Assembly (NCBI GenBank): GCA_002785985.1
Contig: NHNU01000011.1
Span: 496,001-560,000 of the forward strand
DNA length: 64,000 nt
Source of the DNA: Microcyclosporella mali
Taxonomy: Eukaryota > Ascomycota > Dothideomycetes > Mycosphaerellales > Mycosphaerellaceae
Direction of reading: 5' to 3'
Of the stretch, positions 50,899 to 61,081 are shown in pieces. The position numbers and the translations under genes were made by a program. Each line of letters begins with the position of its first letter. The stretch's first letter is position 1. Under the pieces are notes generated by a model. It ran no database searches. It had not been told where the DNA came from and worked only from the letters and a program-made list of their open reading frames with translations.

Positions 50899-53514
50899 CT
50901 ATATCAATGGATCATCGTAGTCGTTCCATCCCATGGCGTCGTAAAGGTTGCTCGCAGACTTCGCATTTCCTGAAGTGACTGCAAACCGTTCCTGCCGCCC
51001 TGCTGCTGCTGTGTTGGCAGAAAATAGACCGCCCTTGAGCGTTTTGTCAGGTGTACTTAGCACCCTCCCCGCGGGTATTTCTTCGAGTATTGGCATTCTG
51101 TGTGTTTTGGCTGGGGTCTGCAGAATTGGAGCTGACCGCCTGGCGGTGGGCGACTCCATCAAAGTTCCAGGCTCGCGAGACAATGTGGTCGGTATGAACT
51201 TCGAAAAGCCGCGGGAGGGAGTGTCGTCTACGATCTTGGTGTGCCTTGCCCTGTGCCCGGTCTGCGGGACCGCGAACGTACTGTGAGGCACGTCTCCATG
51301 CTGAATTCTAGGCCTCACGGAAGATGACGGGACCATTGAGGTTCCGCCAGACCCTCGATTGAGGTCGGGGTCGTAGCTTGAGAGCCGTTTGGGAGCTGGG
51401 TTAGCCTTGATGTGCCTTGGCGTTGTCGAGACAGAGATCTTCTCTTCGTCCCTCCGCTGCTGTTGCGTGCTACCGCTCGCTCGTCCCTTCGAGATAGCTT
51501 TTGCGAAGCGTTCATCCACTTCTTTGGCCGATTCTTCTAGAGCGCGCTCTCTGTTCGGCTTTTTGAGCGTGCTGATAGACTCACGCAACTTCTCGTTGAT
51601 ATCTGCCTTCTTTCGCAATCTTGCTTCGGTGACCTGAGACATCGCCGACAGGTCAACCTCTCTTGACCTCATCTGCTCCAAGATACTGACGCGTTTTCGT
51701 GAGGCACCTTGTGATACTTGATGGCCTCCGCTCCTTGTCCATGGAATGCTGTCCAACGCAGGGGTGTCGCTCATCTCACGCTTAATCAGAGGTGCAAGCA
51801 TCGTCGAGTCAGTCGCTGATCGATGCAATGATGGAGGTCGCTTGCCAACCCAGTTGAGTGTGTCTGTAGATACTCGCCCAAGCGGCCGGCGGGGTTTCTT
51901 CTCTGGCGCTTGCCTAGTCGTTGGATCACCCGGCTTCTTCAATGCAGATGTTGGTACGCGTTTGACGGGAGTGGGAGCAGAAGGTCCGCCGAGCTTCTTC
52001 GAGGCTGAATAGGCACTGTCTGAGATGCGTGCACCATAAAATGGAATGACCACTTCAGATGCGAAGCTCTTAAGATCGTCATTGGTACTTCCCGGGAGCA
52101 AATACTTGCCTCCACCACTGTCTTTGGCAGGAGAGATATCCTCAAGCGAGTATTGAATGCACAGGCGATCGAGCAAGTTATCCAGGATCGAGCCCACATT
52201 GACATCTTTCTTCTTGCGAGCTTTCTTATCTCCAGTCGCCACGTTCGCTTCGACGTCCTGGGATTCCTCAGCTGCTGGAGCAGGCTTTGTAAAAGCTGAA
52301 GCTTCCAATGCCATGACTTCCAGAACCAAAACTATCTGTAAAAATGTTTCTCTGTTGCGAAGCCGTTGCGATCGTCGTTTGATTGCCGCATCAAGACTCT
52401 CACCTGGGCTTAACGCGATATGTGCCGTATCGTCTTTGCGCCACCACTGTTCTACGAAGTCTCGCTCGTCCGCAAAAAGTCCATATTTGTCTCTTTTCGG
52501 CTTCCATTTGCGCTTCCTCCGCGACTTAGCCTTGGCGTCGGGCGTCGCTAATAACGGCAGCTCGCCCAGAATCTCGGGGATACTCTCGCGATACTTCTTC
52601 TCGATGACTGTAGATGGCAATATCGTCCCTCGGAGGAAGCCAACCAGATCCTGGGACTGTGATAGAGCCGTTCGAGCTCGGGCGAGTGGGCCCTTGACAA
52701 AGTAGGCAATCGGTGTTCGTGATATGTAGAGAGCATCCAGATACTGTTTCGATAATTCCTCCAGCACTTCGTCTGTTGGCATTGGCTTAAGATGCGATAT
52801 ATCCTGAGCAGCGGCAGTCAAGATTGTCTCCTCTGCTGAAGCGGCCTGAGTCGTCGAGTCGTCATATTGTCCCAAGTGCATTGAAAGAGTCTGTTGCCCT
52901 GGACTCGAGCTTGGTATTGAATGCGGTAAAGCGACAGCTGGGAGCCACCAGGGCTGCTTGACTGTGGTTTCCACAGCTTTACGCTTGGCTGCAGGAGCCA
53001 TCTCTTGGATGTCCACTCTCGATCGCTTCTCCAGCTCTTCTCTCTGTACCCACTGTCCTATTCGACATAATGCATATTGGCGTCTTTGCGTGCGTTCAAC
53101 GCCGTAAAGACGGTGCTCCTTCTCATCCTCCACAAGCAATATACTCGACTCGTCTCCATGGTCGTGGCAGGCTTCCAGAATCGATATATGAGCTGCAAAC
53201 AGTCTGCCTCCGCTCTGCGACGTATCCAGGTAGGCCAATGGCAGCTGTGTGCGCGTTAACAGGCATATCGGCGTAAATGTTCGTGGTTGAGCAAATGGAT
53301 TGGAAGCATGAGACTGTGAGCAAAAGGTCAGTAAATCCTTGCACTCGAGTTCAGCAGGTGTACCCACCTGCACAATTAAGGGTCGTTTATCAATATCGCG
53401 TGCTACGTCGGCGTCGTCTCGTGTACGCTTCAGCGTATTCGCGGGTGGTAAGGTACCAATGCTTTCTTCAGTCGTGTCGTCGCGTGGTATACATGCACCG
53501 GTATCAAATGGCAT
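50899..53514 (-). CDS. SLD3: DNA replication initiation regulator Sld3
   Basis: Proposed exons 53514-53368 and 53313-50899 give 853 residues. The 54-nt intron (donor GTGGGT, branch TACTGAC, acceptor CTCACAG) is a multiple of three, so the unspliced frame is also open. The ATG at 53514 starts MPFDTGACIPRDDTTEE. The Sld3 domain lies at about 240-500: LSKQYLDALYISRTPIAYFV, KGPLARARTALS, VGFLRGTILPSTVIEKKYRE, KYGLFADERDFVEQWW. The C-terminal third is disordered and rich in Ser/Thr-Pro sites. When CDK-phosphorylated, Sld3 binds Dpb11 and recruits Cdc45 to loaded MCM helicase. Assignment rests on the conserved central block. Confidence 0.85.
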   Translation of the reverse strand: MPFDTGACIPRDDTTEESIGTLPPANTLKRTRDDADVARDIDKRPLIVQVGTPAELECKDLLTFCSQSHASNPFAQPRTFTPICLLTRTQLPLAYLDTSQSGGRLFAAHISILEACHDHGDESSILLVEDEKEHRLYGVERTQRRQYALCRIGQWVQREELEKRSRVDIQEMAPAAKRKAVETTVKQPWWLPAVALPHSIPSSSPGQQTLSMHLGQYDDSTTQAASAEETILTAAAQDISHLKPMPTDEVLEELSKQYLDALYISRTPIAYFVKGPLARARTALSQSQDLVGFLRGTILPSTVIEKKYRESIPEILGELPLLATPDAKAKSRRKRKWKPKRDKYGLFADERDFVEQWWRKDDTAHIALSPGESLDAAIKRRSQRLRNRETFLQIVLVLEVMALEASAFTKPAPAAEESQDVEANVATGDKKARKKKDVNVGSILDNLLDRLCIQYSLEDISPAKDSGGGKYLLPGSTNDDLKSFASEVVIPFYGARISDSAYSASKKLGGPSAPTPVKRVPTSALKKPGDPTTRQAPEKKPRRPLGRVSTDTLNWVGKRPPSLHRSATDSTMLAPLIKREMSDTPALDSIPWTRSGGHQVSQGASRKRVSILEQMRSREVDLSAMSQVTEARLRKKADINEKLRESISTLKKPNRERALEESAKEVDERFAKAISKGRASGSTQQQRRDEEKISVSTTPRHIKANPAPKRLSSYDPDLNRGSGGTSMVPSSSVRPRIQHGDVPHSTFAVPQTGHRARHTKIVDDTPSRGFSKFIPTTLSREPGTLMESPTARRSAPILQTPAKTHRMPILEEIPAGRVLSTPDKTLKGGLFSANTAAAGRQERFAVTSGNAKSASNLYDAMGWNDYDDPLI

Positions 53515-53827
53515 AGTCGCTAGCAATCGTGATCCGGCCGTATGAATGTCATGTCGTAATAATTGTCGCGTCGTGAACAGAGGCAGAAAGCAAAGCAATC
53601 GAAGGTTAGAGGCGAATGGAGGCCCTCATGACGCGCCGAACGACGTGACAGAGTTTCGCTTGGATCCGGATAGTCTAACGGACCGAGCCCCGCATGCTGC
53701 ACCGATCTCGATGACTTCACCTTTGGTAACGGCCACGGACAATAACCTCGTGCCGCGTGGTCGTAGGGAAGCCATGTAATGGCATTAGATTGAACAATCT
53801 AATAGCGACATACTCGATATTCCCAGT
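53515..53827. promoter_or_regulatory. Divergent promoter region (SLD3 / F-box-like gene)
   Basis: 313 bp between two outward-facing ATGs. It contains AACGACGTGACAG and short palindromic pieces such as ATTAGATTGAACAATCTAAT (53784-53803), a near-perfect inverted repeat 24 bp upstream of the F-box-like gene ATG. No clear TATA box or MCB (ACGCGT) element was seen. Confidence 0.5.
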
Positions 53828-54751
53828 ATGCAAGCACCCGTCATGCCTCACAGCCAGACTGTCGGGAAGCTGCCGACTGCGCCCATCTTCCGATTACCAT
53901 TGGAGCTTCGACAAGAGATCTATGGATACTTGCTTCCTCAAGAGAATGTTTCTCATCCACTGCCATCTGTTGGAATCACCTCCGTATCGCATCGTCCCCC
54001 ATCAGCATCTCTTCTCAACATTCATCCGATCCTGACCGAAGAGCTTCTCGATTACTTCTATTGCATCTCCACTTGGAAGCTTGTGAGTGCACCCACGTGT
54101 AGATCTGAGATAATAGCTGAACTTGCTAGGTAGGTCTTCTCTCATGCCTTCAACTTCTTTCGCGTTGATCCAGAACTCCGACGCCTCGAGGCTTGTCCGA
54201 GCCTCAGAAGCATACGAAAAGTAGAGGTTGTCTTCTTCTGCGACGTCTTGCTTCTTCAGAGCTATCCGAGCTTTGGACTCGAAAGTTTCTGCACAGAGAT
54301 TAGACGAAGAGCGTCTCGGGCATGTGATGTTCTGAACCAAGCTATCAAACTTCAAACAGTGGTGGTCAGCTGGTGCGACTCGACGCAAACTGGCAACTGG
54401 AACGAGAAAGCAAAGATCATGACACCATTACGCAAGCTTAACGAGGCACCCCATCAGAGGAAGCCTGTGACATTTCGTGTTGGTCAAATCGCTGGTCCAA
54501 GTGATCTTGACCGAGCAGATTTTATAGATGGTCTGCGAGAGGCGCTGGGCGATAATCACAGACTAGAGGCAGGGCTGGGCGAGATTGATGATCCGTCATC
54601 CGCCTTGAGAATGCTGGCTTTCGACGTTCGGCAGGAGAGGCACAGGATCAATGCACAGCCCAGCGGGTTCCCACTGCCTCGCGTGCCTCGCAGCGGCTGG
54701 CGTGGAGCTCCACCGTCGATGGAGGCTCCAATGGAGGACGCACACGACTAG
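53828..54751 (+). CDS. F-box-like / 2EXR-type protein
   Basis: Two exons, 53828-54082 and 54134-54751, with a 51-nt intron (GTGAGT...GGTAG) in phase 0, giving 290 residues. Residues 18-36 (PIFRLPLELRQEIYGYLLP) match the LPxELRxxIYxxLL start of fungal F-box-like and 2EXR domains. Then SASLLNIHPILTEELLDYFY leads into VFSHAFNFFRVDPELRRLEA and a beta-strand-rich remainder (IRKVEVVFFCDVLLLQSY). The C-terminal 50 residues are Pro/Arg-rich. Such proteins are numerous in filamentous fungi; some are SCF adaptors, but no substrate can be predicted. The alternative acceptor at 54129 breaks the frame, which favours the model given. Confidence 0.75.
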
Positions 54752-54785
54752 GAGGATGTTGCCAATGGGAGAGCAAAAGAAAAAT

Positions 54786-54858
54786 CGACCACGGCACGGT
54801 TCGAACGTGCAACCTCCAGATCCGGACTCTAACGCGCTACCAATTGCGCCACGCGGCC
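54786..54858 (-). tRNA. tRNA-Arg (anticodon CCG)
   Basis: A 73-nt cloverleaf on the minus strand. The acceptor stem GGCCGCG pairs with CGTGGTC (two G-U pairs), followed by discriminator G. The D arm is GCGC-AATTGGTA-GCGC. The anticodon stem is TTAGA/TCTGG with loop GTCCGGA, placing CCG at positions 34-36 after T33. The variable loop is AGGTT and the T arm GCACG-TTCGAAC-CGTGC. There is no intron and CCA is not encoded. Internal A and B boxes are intact, and AAAAA lies just downstream on the transcribed strand as TTTTT-type pol III terminator (54780-54784). It decodes CGG. Confidence 0.95.
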
Positions 54859-55208
54859 AGTGTGTTGCGCGCGACTGCTGTTTGTACGTTATGGAGATTG
54901 GGTTCACCATGCCGACTCCTGCTTGGGGCGGTGTTATCACATTCGGAAGGTAGCCAAACGCCGACAGGCGGCTACCCGAGATCGCGCATGAGGGGCGCAA
55001 ATATCATTAGCAGTGGGGAGCTAGGAGGTACTTATCGTGTCGGTGTTATCCAGACCACACAATGAGAAGCAGCGATTCCTGATAGGCTACTCTGGAACTC
55101 GATCAACTCTGTTGAAGATGGCATGACGATAGATGAAACGAAAGGACAAGTAGGAGTGTATTCTCGACCTGGTGAAGCAGTACATCTTGCACATGCAAAG
55201 TGGGTATC
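54859..55208. other. Intergenic, 350 bp
   Basis: 5' flank of the tRNA and 3' flank of the coiled-coil gene on the same strand. Only short frames were seen, and no second RNA gene. Confidence 0.5.
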
Positions 55209-56267
55209 TCATAATTCATCAAACAACTTCTTCAAGTACGGATCCTCGCTCGGACTGCCCTTGGGTTTCAGCGCTGCAGTAACGGGAGAAGCGAGCTCGT
55301 GCCCGAATGCGTCCAGCATCTTCGCAGCATAGTGCACATTTGAGCCGACTGTGCTCCTCTTCTTGACTACTATGACGGCGACAACGAAAAGCACAAAGGC
55401 CACCAGGATGCACCAAGCGACACCCCACTGTTGCCGTCGCTTCTTTACTCTCTCGTTTTCGCGCTGCTCAAATGCTTCCACCCGGTTTCGACACGCCTCT
55501 AATCGTGCGTTGAGCTTGTCGGTCTGACTCTTGGACTGCTTCAGCTGCTTGACCAGTAAATTAATGTTCGACTCTTGCTCGTTGAAGTTGTCAAACCCGG
55601 CAAGATTCTTCTTCGTTTCATCTTCGAGCTTAGTAGAATCGCTTTGGAAGGAAGCGTGCATTCTCCGGCTCTCTTCGGCGAGCTGCTGGAGACTAGCTAC
55701 GGAAGACCTCAAAAGTGAAGCCTTCTCCAGAATAGAATAGTATGTATCGTCGAGCCGTCGTGTACTGCTCATGGCGGTCTCTTCGACCGTTTTCAAGCTC
55801 TGTCGTAACTCTTCTTCTCTTCTTGCATTCTCCTGCTTTGCTTTACGTACGTCTTGCGGTTTGACTTTGTGCTCCTCCGCCTTCTGCGCCTTCTGCGCCT
55901 GCTGCGTAGTCCATTCTCGCGCTCGCTCATATTGCTGATTAGCCTGTGGAGTATTGCTGCCTCGGCGGCTGGAGTCGTTTGCTTTCTTGTCTCGGCGCAA
56001 GAGCTGATCGAAGCTGATGGGAGGCTTCAGCTCAATTGCGGACTGGACTGTCTCTTTGGCGCTGTGATGGTGATGATGTCGCGAGCTGGTGAAGGCTCTG
56101 TGTCGCAGGCTTCCGGAGTGTAATCGGCGGTGGAGGATCGACTTGTCATGCTGCTGTTGTTCTGGCGCGGGAGGATCTGTTCGTGTGCGCGATGGCGAGA
56201 GCCCGGTCATGGACGCAGTGGTCGTCCGGAGCGAAGGGAGCTGCTTTCGGAGAGATCGTTCTTCCAT
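55209..56267 (-). CDS. Coiled-coil protein with one C-terminal transmembrane segment
   Basis: Single-exon frame of 352 residues from the ATG at 56267 (MEERSLRKQLPSLRTTTASM). Residues 1-100 are disordered with a His run (SSRHHHHHSAKE). Residues 110-280 form long heptad-rich helices (QQAQKAQKAEEHKVKPQDVR, LEKASLLRSSVASLQQLAEE, NLLVKQLKQSKSQTDKLNAR). One membrane span, WGVAWCILVAFVLFVVAVIV, lies at about 282-302 between basic residues (VKKRRQQ and VKKRS). A 50-residue tail follows. Topology fits a tail-anchored-like ER, nuclear-envelope or Golgi membrane tether. I do not recognise the family. Confidence 0.75.
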   Translation of the reverse strand: MEERSLRKQLPSLRTTTASMTGLSPSRTRTDPPAPEQQQHDKSILHRRLHSGSLRHRAFTSSRHHHHHSAKETVQSAIELKPPISFDQLLRRDKKANDSSRRGSNTPQANQQYERAREWTTQQAQKAQKAEEHKVKPQDVRKAKQENARREEELRQSLKTVEETAMSSTRRLDDTYYSILEKASLLRSSVASLQQLAEESRRMHASFQSDSTKLEDETKKNLAGFDNFNEQESNINLLVKQLKQSKSQTDKLNARLEACRNRVEAFEQRENERVKKRRQQWGVAWCILVAFVLFVVAVIVVKKRSTVGSNVHYAAKMLDAFGHELASPVTAALKPKGSPSEDPYLKKLFDEL

Positions 56268-57057
56268 TATGCTATGCTACATGTAGTTTCTGCGGATGCG
56301 GCACCAATCTGCATTCCTTGTCATTGATGGAGACAATGGCGATGAAGCCGCGCTACTTTGGTAGTTGTACGACGGAGGTCAACGTCCGCAAGGAGCTTGG
56401 GCCCCAAGCAAAGCTTCACTTCACCCCATTCCATCCGTCTTCCTTCGCATCGACATCAACATACACTGCTCGGGATAAGGACGCTTTGTGATTGAGATCT
56501 GAAAGCATACGCGATCCCTCTACACATCAAGACGCAGACCGCACCATATTCATAGACCATCACGGAAAGCTGAGCTCAGTGCGCTGAGGTCGATGACAGC
56601 ACGATGGCCTGCAATGGAGAAACTTGTGACCGAATGTGGTTTCAAGAGTGTAAGAGTACCGCAAAACATCACATGGTCAAGTGAGCGGCATATATGGCCA
56701 AAAATCCTTCCTGAAGTCGAGACCTTGGTATCACACATTTGAGCCTTGAAAGTGTTGATCCTTCCACATCAGATATGTTGACTGCATACGTAGATGAGAT
56801 AGCATGTCGAAGAGTAATCTCGTGCTACACCTTGAAATTGGATATTCCGTATCCTACAATCAATAGTCCATCAAACAAACCACTATTCTTCATGTGAGAA
56901 ACCCCCTCGGGTGAATGGCATCAAGACCCTAATTCACGGACTGCTTCACTTTACGACTCTCCTACCTTCTATATAAACGCGCCTGAGCCTCTAGGCAACT
57001 CCTACTCAATTTCTCTTGACATCATCCTCAGCATCAACTTGAGATTCGCACCTCAGC
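56268..57057. other. Intergenic, 790 bp, divergent promoters
   Basis: Region between the coiled-coil gene start and the small orphan gene at 57058. It includes a TATA box near the latter (listed separately). No other gene was seen. Confidence 0.5.
56970..56977 (+). promoter_or_regulatory. TATA box of the small gene at 57058
   Basis: TATATAAA in CTTCTATATAAACGCGCC, 81 bp upstream of the ATG. The distance allows a transcription start about 30 bp downstream and a leader of about 50 nt. It is one of few canonical TATA boxes in the window, which suggests regulated rather than constitutive expression. Confidence 0.7.
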
Positions 57058-57639
57058 ATGTCTCGACCAAGCCACCCGCCCCTCCGCTCAATCCTCAAGA
57101 ACGGAACTCAATACCGCTCCAAAGAAGTCCAAACCACGTCAGAATTGTCTCGGCCTCCACGCACTGGCTCGCGAAACTACATCTACCCAGGCCGAAAGGA
57201 CGGCTGGACTGCCGCGCTGAAGAAGTCAGACACGCTCATGAGCGGTATGTCACTCGCTGAAGAGTCAGCAAACGACGAAAAGTTGCCCGAATCATTCTAC
57301 CAACGCAAGAATGACTCTTCACGTTACTACATCTTCGATCAGAAAGCTACAGCATCCGATGGAACGACTGAGGCTACTCCGACCTCCGAGTCAGCGTGGC
57401 GAACGAAGAGTGCACCAGAGATCTCGTACCCAAGACTCCTCGCTTCGGACAAGACCTCGCCATCCGAGTCTGATAAAAGCAACGTTTCTTACTCAACGCT
57501 ACCTGCTCTCTCGGTACATGGCAATCATGACACGAGCGAGGCATTCACTCGTTTTGCTCCTGACCATGCCAGTGACGCTGGTCGAAGACAGGGAAGCCCA
57601 TTCGTCCACTCATTTGGCGAAGCCAAGTGGGCAGGATGA
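57058..57639 (+). CDS. Small hydrophilic orphan protein
   Basis: Single-exon frame of 193 residues from the ATG at 57058, preceded by a TATA box. It is Ser/Thr/Asp-rich throughout, without signal peptide or membrane span. Segments such as PPLRSILKNGTQYRSKEVQT, SRNYIYPGRKDGWTAALKKS and FYQRKNDSSRYYIFDQKA are mildly aromatic and could be short linear motifs. PLRSILK resembles an RVxF-like docking motif only loosely. No family is recognised. Support comes from the clean start, promoter and length; expression evidence is needed to be sure. Confidence 0.6.
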   Translation: MSRPSHPPLRSILKNGTQYRSKEVQTTSELSRPPRTGSRNYIYPGRKDGWTAALKKSDTLMSGMSLAEESANDEKLPESFYQRKNDSSRYYIFDQKATASDGTTEATPTSESAWRTKSAPEISYPRLLASDKTSPSESDKSNVSYSTLPALSVHGNHDTSEAFTRFAPDHASDAGRRQGSPFVHSFGEAKWAG

Positions 57640-57933
57640 TCTGAGGTCAGGCTTGCTCGCCAGTTGAGTAGTGCTAAGGCGTGAAGCAAGGCTTGCAGAA
57701 ACTGGAGCATCAAGGTCAGACATGAATCGCATACGAAAAGGAGACGTGAGAACAGTTCTCAAGATATTCCACGTTACAACCTCCGCCAGGCTATCCGGCG
57801 AAGCTACCTTCGACATTCAGGAGCTTTGCTGTCTCGCCAGTCGCTTTTGCGTCAAGCCCGTTGGTCGATATAGCTCCTCTTTTAGTAGTAGTATCATACA
57901 AAGCAGCAGTTCAACTCTCCAATTCGTTCAAGA

Positions 57934-59809
57934 TTATTTGCTCGTCTTGGCCTTCTTCTTCGGCCGCTCGACCTTAGCTGCTGTGTCGCTGTCACTCGCA
58001 TCACCACCCGCATCTTCCATTTCCGCGTCGCTGTCACCACCCTCTGAGCTCTTAGCATCACTGTCGAACTCCTCGGCAGGGTCCGAATCTGATCCTTCTT
58101 GGAAGTCCTCGTCCTCGCTTTCACTATCCTCATCGGCGCTGCCACGATCTCTTGCCACCACCTCCTCATCGTCGCTGCTAACGAGATCAGGATCAGCAAG
58201 AGCTGCCGCCAACATGCCACCGTCGCCATCCATTTCATTCTTCGTCTTGATGTTCTTGATCTTGAAGAAGTCCTCCAATGGCGCCTGCTCTTCCCGATTG
58301 ATGTTAGAGAACTGGTGCTCACCGCCGCTCTTCAGTGAGACCGTGATGTCGAATGTGCGGCTGGCACTAACAGCTCCGCCCACGCGGCTCATGGTGACTG
58401 AGACGATGTCTTGGAAAGAAATATATGTCGCTGGCTTAGGTACGAAGAGGAAGGCGCGGTCCAGGCAGAAGAGATGACCTTCGTTGGCCTTGATACTGCA
58501 CTTCACGCCACTCATCTGGTGGTGGCTCGTGAAGTCGGGAGAAGGCTGGAAGAGTTTCTTGCCAGTCAGACCATGGAAGATTTTTGAGACGACTCTTCCG
58601 ACAGGCTCTTCGTATGTAGGTTGCAGCTTGTCCTTGTACTTGGTATTCAGCACGTCTTCGGTCATGTTCAACTCAATCGCGACTTCTTCATCTTTCTTGA
58701 ATTGCATGACCAGGAATGGGTATCGCGTTTGGCCCTGTCGTAGCGGCGGGTCCAAACCAATACAGAGCAGCTGGTGCATGTCATCCGGCTTGGGCAGTAG
58801 GAAGAACCGCTTCGCGTTGTCGTATGAGATCTTGTAGTCGTAGGTCTTGCCGCGCAACCGGAACGAGGTCTCGTACATGTCGATGTCGAAGCGTCCACGT
58901 GGTGTCAGATGCAGGACGTCCTGGAAGGTGGCATATGTATCGCCAGCGACTTCTCCGATCTCCGCCTTGCCCATCAGTGTCTCGTAGAAGAGGTTTGCCG
59001 CATTTTGTTCCTCAGCCCCGTCATCGTCTTCGTTTTCATCGTCCTCGCCGCCTTTCGCTCTCCGTTCGGTGCCCGGAATGTAGAATCGCATTTCAGTGAG
59101 CTGATCAATGGCACCGCCCATCTTCTTGCCCTTCGCTCTTGCGCCACCCAGGTGACCATTCGTGCCTGTATCGTCTCCATCGGTCGGTAACGAGAACTCG
59201 ACTGCGACCTCGTTTTTGCCAGCCAGGTTGGTGTTCGAAATCTCGGTGTAAGGAATTTCGAATGCGGGCTGGTTTCGAACGTTGAATATCAGCTCGTTCC
59301 TACCCATTTCATTCTTGCCCCAATTCCAGCCTCGTAGTGCGTGCTCCTTATGCTCGAACGGTACTCCATACCAGACCTTGAAGCACTTCGATATTGTGTC
59401 GAAGTCCTAAGCTCTGTCATTAGTACAGGTGCTGTCCCAGCTTTCTCATGTGCAGACGTACATCCTGCTTGAATCCATCCAGCTGCACCACACCAGCATT
59501 TCGCGCGTATATCTTCAGCTCATAGCCGCGCGACGCCTTGCTGAACTGTGCGCTCTGGAGGTCGGACTTGTCAAGAGTAAAGGTTTGGCCGCCTGAGGAG
59601 GGTTTCCAGCCCAGACCGGATTCTGCCAGTCTACACTTGCCGGACTGCTTGGAGAAATCGAGGTAGATGTCGTCAAAGGACTCCCTGGCCGGGGTGTCAG
59701 TAGTCTTCTTACGAGGTGCTATGGTGCATACGTCGTGCGTGTTGCAGAGGACAGTGAGTCGCGCACAAAGCTATGAAAAGTAAGGGTGTACTGGTGTAGA
59801 GACTCACAT
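57934..59809 (-). CDS. POB3: FACT complex subunit Pob3 (SSRP1 family)
   Basis: Proposed exons 59809-59808, 59684-59462 and 59406-57934 give 565 residues. Intron 1 (123 nt, GTGAGT...GGCCAG) splits the ATG after AT; intron 2 is 55 nt (GTACGT...GCTTAG). The N-terminus becomes MESFDDIYLDFSKQSGKCRL as expected for Pob3. The SSRP1 domain continues with WYGVPFEHKEHALRGWNWGK and GRNELIFNVRNQPAFEIPY. Tandem PH domains contain RGKTYDYKISYDNAKRFFLL and AFLFVPKPATYISFQDI. The C-terminus is a long Asp/Glu/Ser tail ending in KKKAKTSK. With Spt16, Pob3 reorganises nucleosomes during transcription and replication. It lacks an HMG box, as in other fungi. Confidence 0.95.
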
Positions 59810-61081
59810 TATGCGCGTGAAGCCTTTCCAAGGCTATCCAAAGCGCTCTTGCCACCCGCGTGGTTCTTCGCTTGATCTGGCTCTCTGCTTATGTGAAAGT
59901 CCAAGAAGTCGCGAGTGACGCTATTGTCGAGATCGTGCTACCTTGATCGGACGGAGTAGGCGCAAAATTGTCAGAGATAGTGAAGTGCAGACGTGGATGG
60001 CTTTCTTATGAGCACAATGCGCGGCGTGAGCGGATGAGGGGAGGTTTTGGTTGGGTGGTGGCAGCAGATGAAGTCGAGGCAGCTTTCAATTTGAGGTCGA
60101 CGCGGATGAACGCGACTCAAGGCGCACGTGCCCTGGCCGGACTCCACTCCGTCCCTTGTCACATGAATGCACCTCCACTCTTCATTTCTGTCACAAGTCT
60201 CAGAATTACATACTCAATCGACATCATTTTCCAGTACTGACTACGACTCTGTGATATACTTCCATTAGTCAGCAGGGAATGGCGATGGCACGTGCAAGGT
60301 ACCATCACTCAGCGAGATTTATGTTTCAGTGCATGGTTTGCTTTGGATGAAACGCAACTTCTTTAATCGCACGCACGTTTCAAGAATACTAATTGTTCCG
60401 CCACGCCGTCGTATTCTTTCTCCCAAGCTCTCACTCTTGAGAATGGCTGAGCAGGCCCAACAGAAGCACTTAATCGCGGAATTTGAGAGAATTGATATGA
60501 CACAAGTTGCATCTCTTGCGATACACCCCGAGCAGAAATTCGGTCAGACCAGACATGCTTTGAGCAGGGCGCTGGAGAATCTCTCAGCCTATAAACATGA
60601 GCTGTATTGATATACACCCGTATCAGCATCCCTAGGGCTCCGGGATGAGGAACATGCCCTTGACACTGAATTTGCGGGCGGTCTCGCTGGTGAAGATGCG
60701 GAGCTTTCCTTGGAGCACGGTGCTTATCTGATCGTCTCGAACAGCTGACTCGTAGGAAACGAGCAGGACCACGAGACTGATGACCATCAAAAAGATCGCG
60801 TGTCTTGTGTTAGACTTCCGTCTCGACCGCCAAGGACCACAAAGATCTAACGATTTACGAGCTGCACATGGATATGATGGCCAGGTCCCAAGCCATGTAA
60901 CACACCCACCGCATTTGCTGGGGAGAGGCAGGCATTCCAGAATCCATCTGTCGATAAGCATTTGCTCCTTAAGGGCGGTGTTTGATGTGCCGTATCGGTG
61001 GTGAACGCGAACGCCAAGTTTGTTGTACAAGCGACAAAATAAATGCTCGCTCTCGTCCTGGCGCCAGATGAAAGCCATCGT
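59810..61081. other. Intergenic, 1.27 kb, with two weak small ORFs
   Basis: Pob3 promoter on the right and 3' flank of the RWD gene. A plus-strand ATG at 60441 opens 56 codons (MAEQAQQKHLIAEFERIDMT...HELY), hydrophilic and helix-prone. A minus-strand ATG frame of 148 codons at 60635-61078 carries one membrane-like segment (HAIFLMVISLVVLLVSYESA). Neither has supporting splice or family evidence. Confidence 0.4.
60632..61078 (-). CDS. Weakly supported 148-residue ORF with one membrane segment
   Basis: ATG-started frame located 3 bp beyond the RWD gene stop on the same strand. It has basic Arg/Lys stretches (WRSRRKSNTRHA) followed by a hydrophobic segment (IFLMVISLVVLLVSYESA) and a short tail (TARKFSVKGMFLIPEP). 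The near-abutting position makes it either a separate gene with an unusually short gap or a chance frame in the RWD 3' UTR. I favour chance. Confidence 0.22.
   Translation of the reverse strand: MAFIWRQDESEHLFCRLYNKLGVRVHHRYGTSNTALKEQMLIDRWILECLPLPSKCGGCVTWLGTWPSYPCAARKSLDLCGPWRSRRKSNTRHAIFLMVISLVVLLVSYESAVRDDQISTVLQGKLRIFTSETARKFSVKGMFLIPEP

Noticed and set aside
57894..58322. Frames antisense to or out of phase with the acidic tail of Pob3
   Set aside because: Shadow of the low-complexity GA-rich coding sequence of POB3.
60441..60610. 55-residue plus-strand ORF starting MAEQAQQKH
   Set aside because: Short, no homology recognised, lies in the flank of a divergent region; left out of the gene calls.
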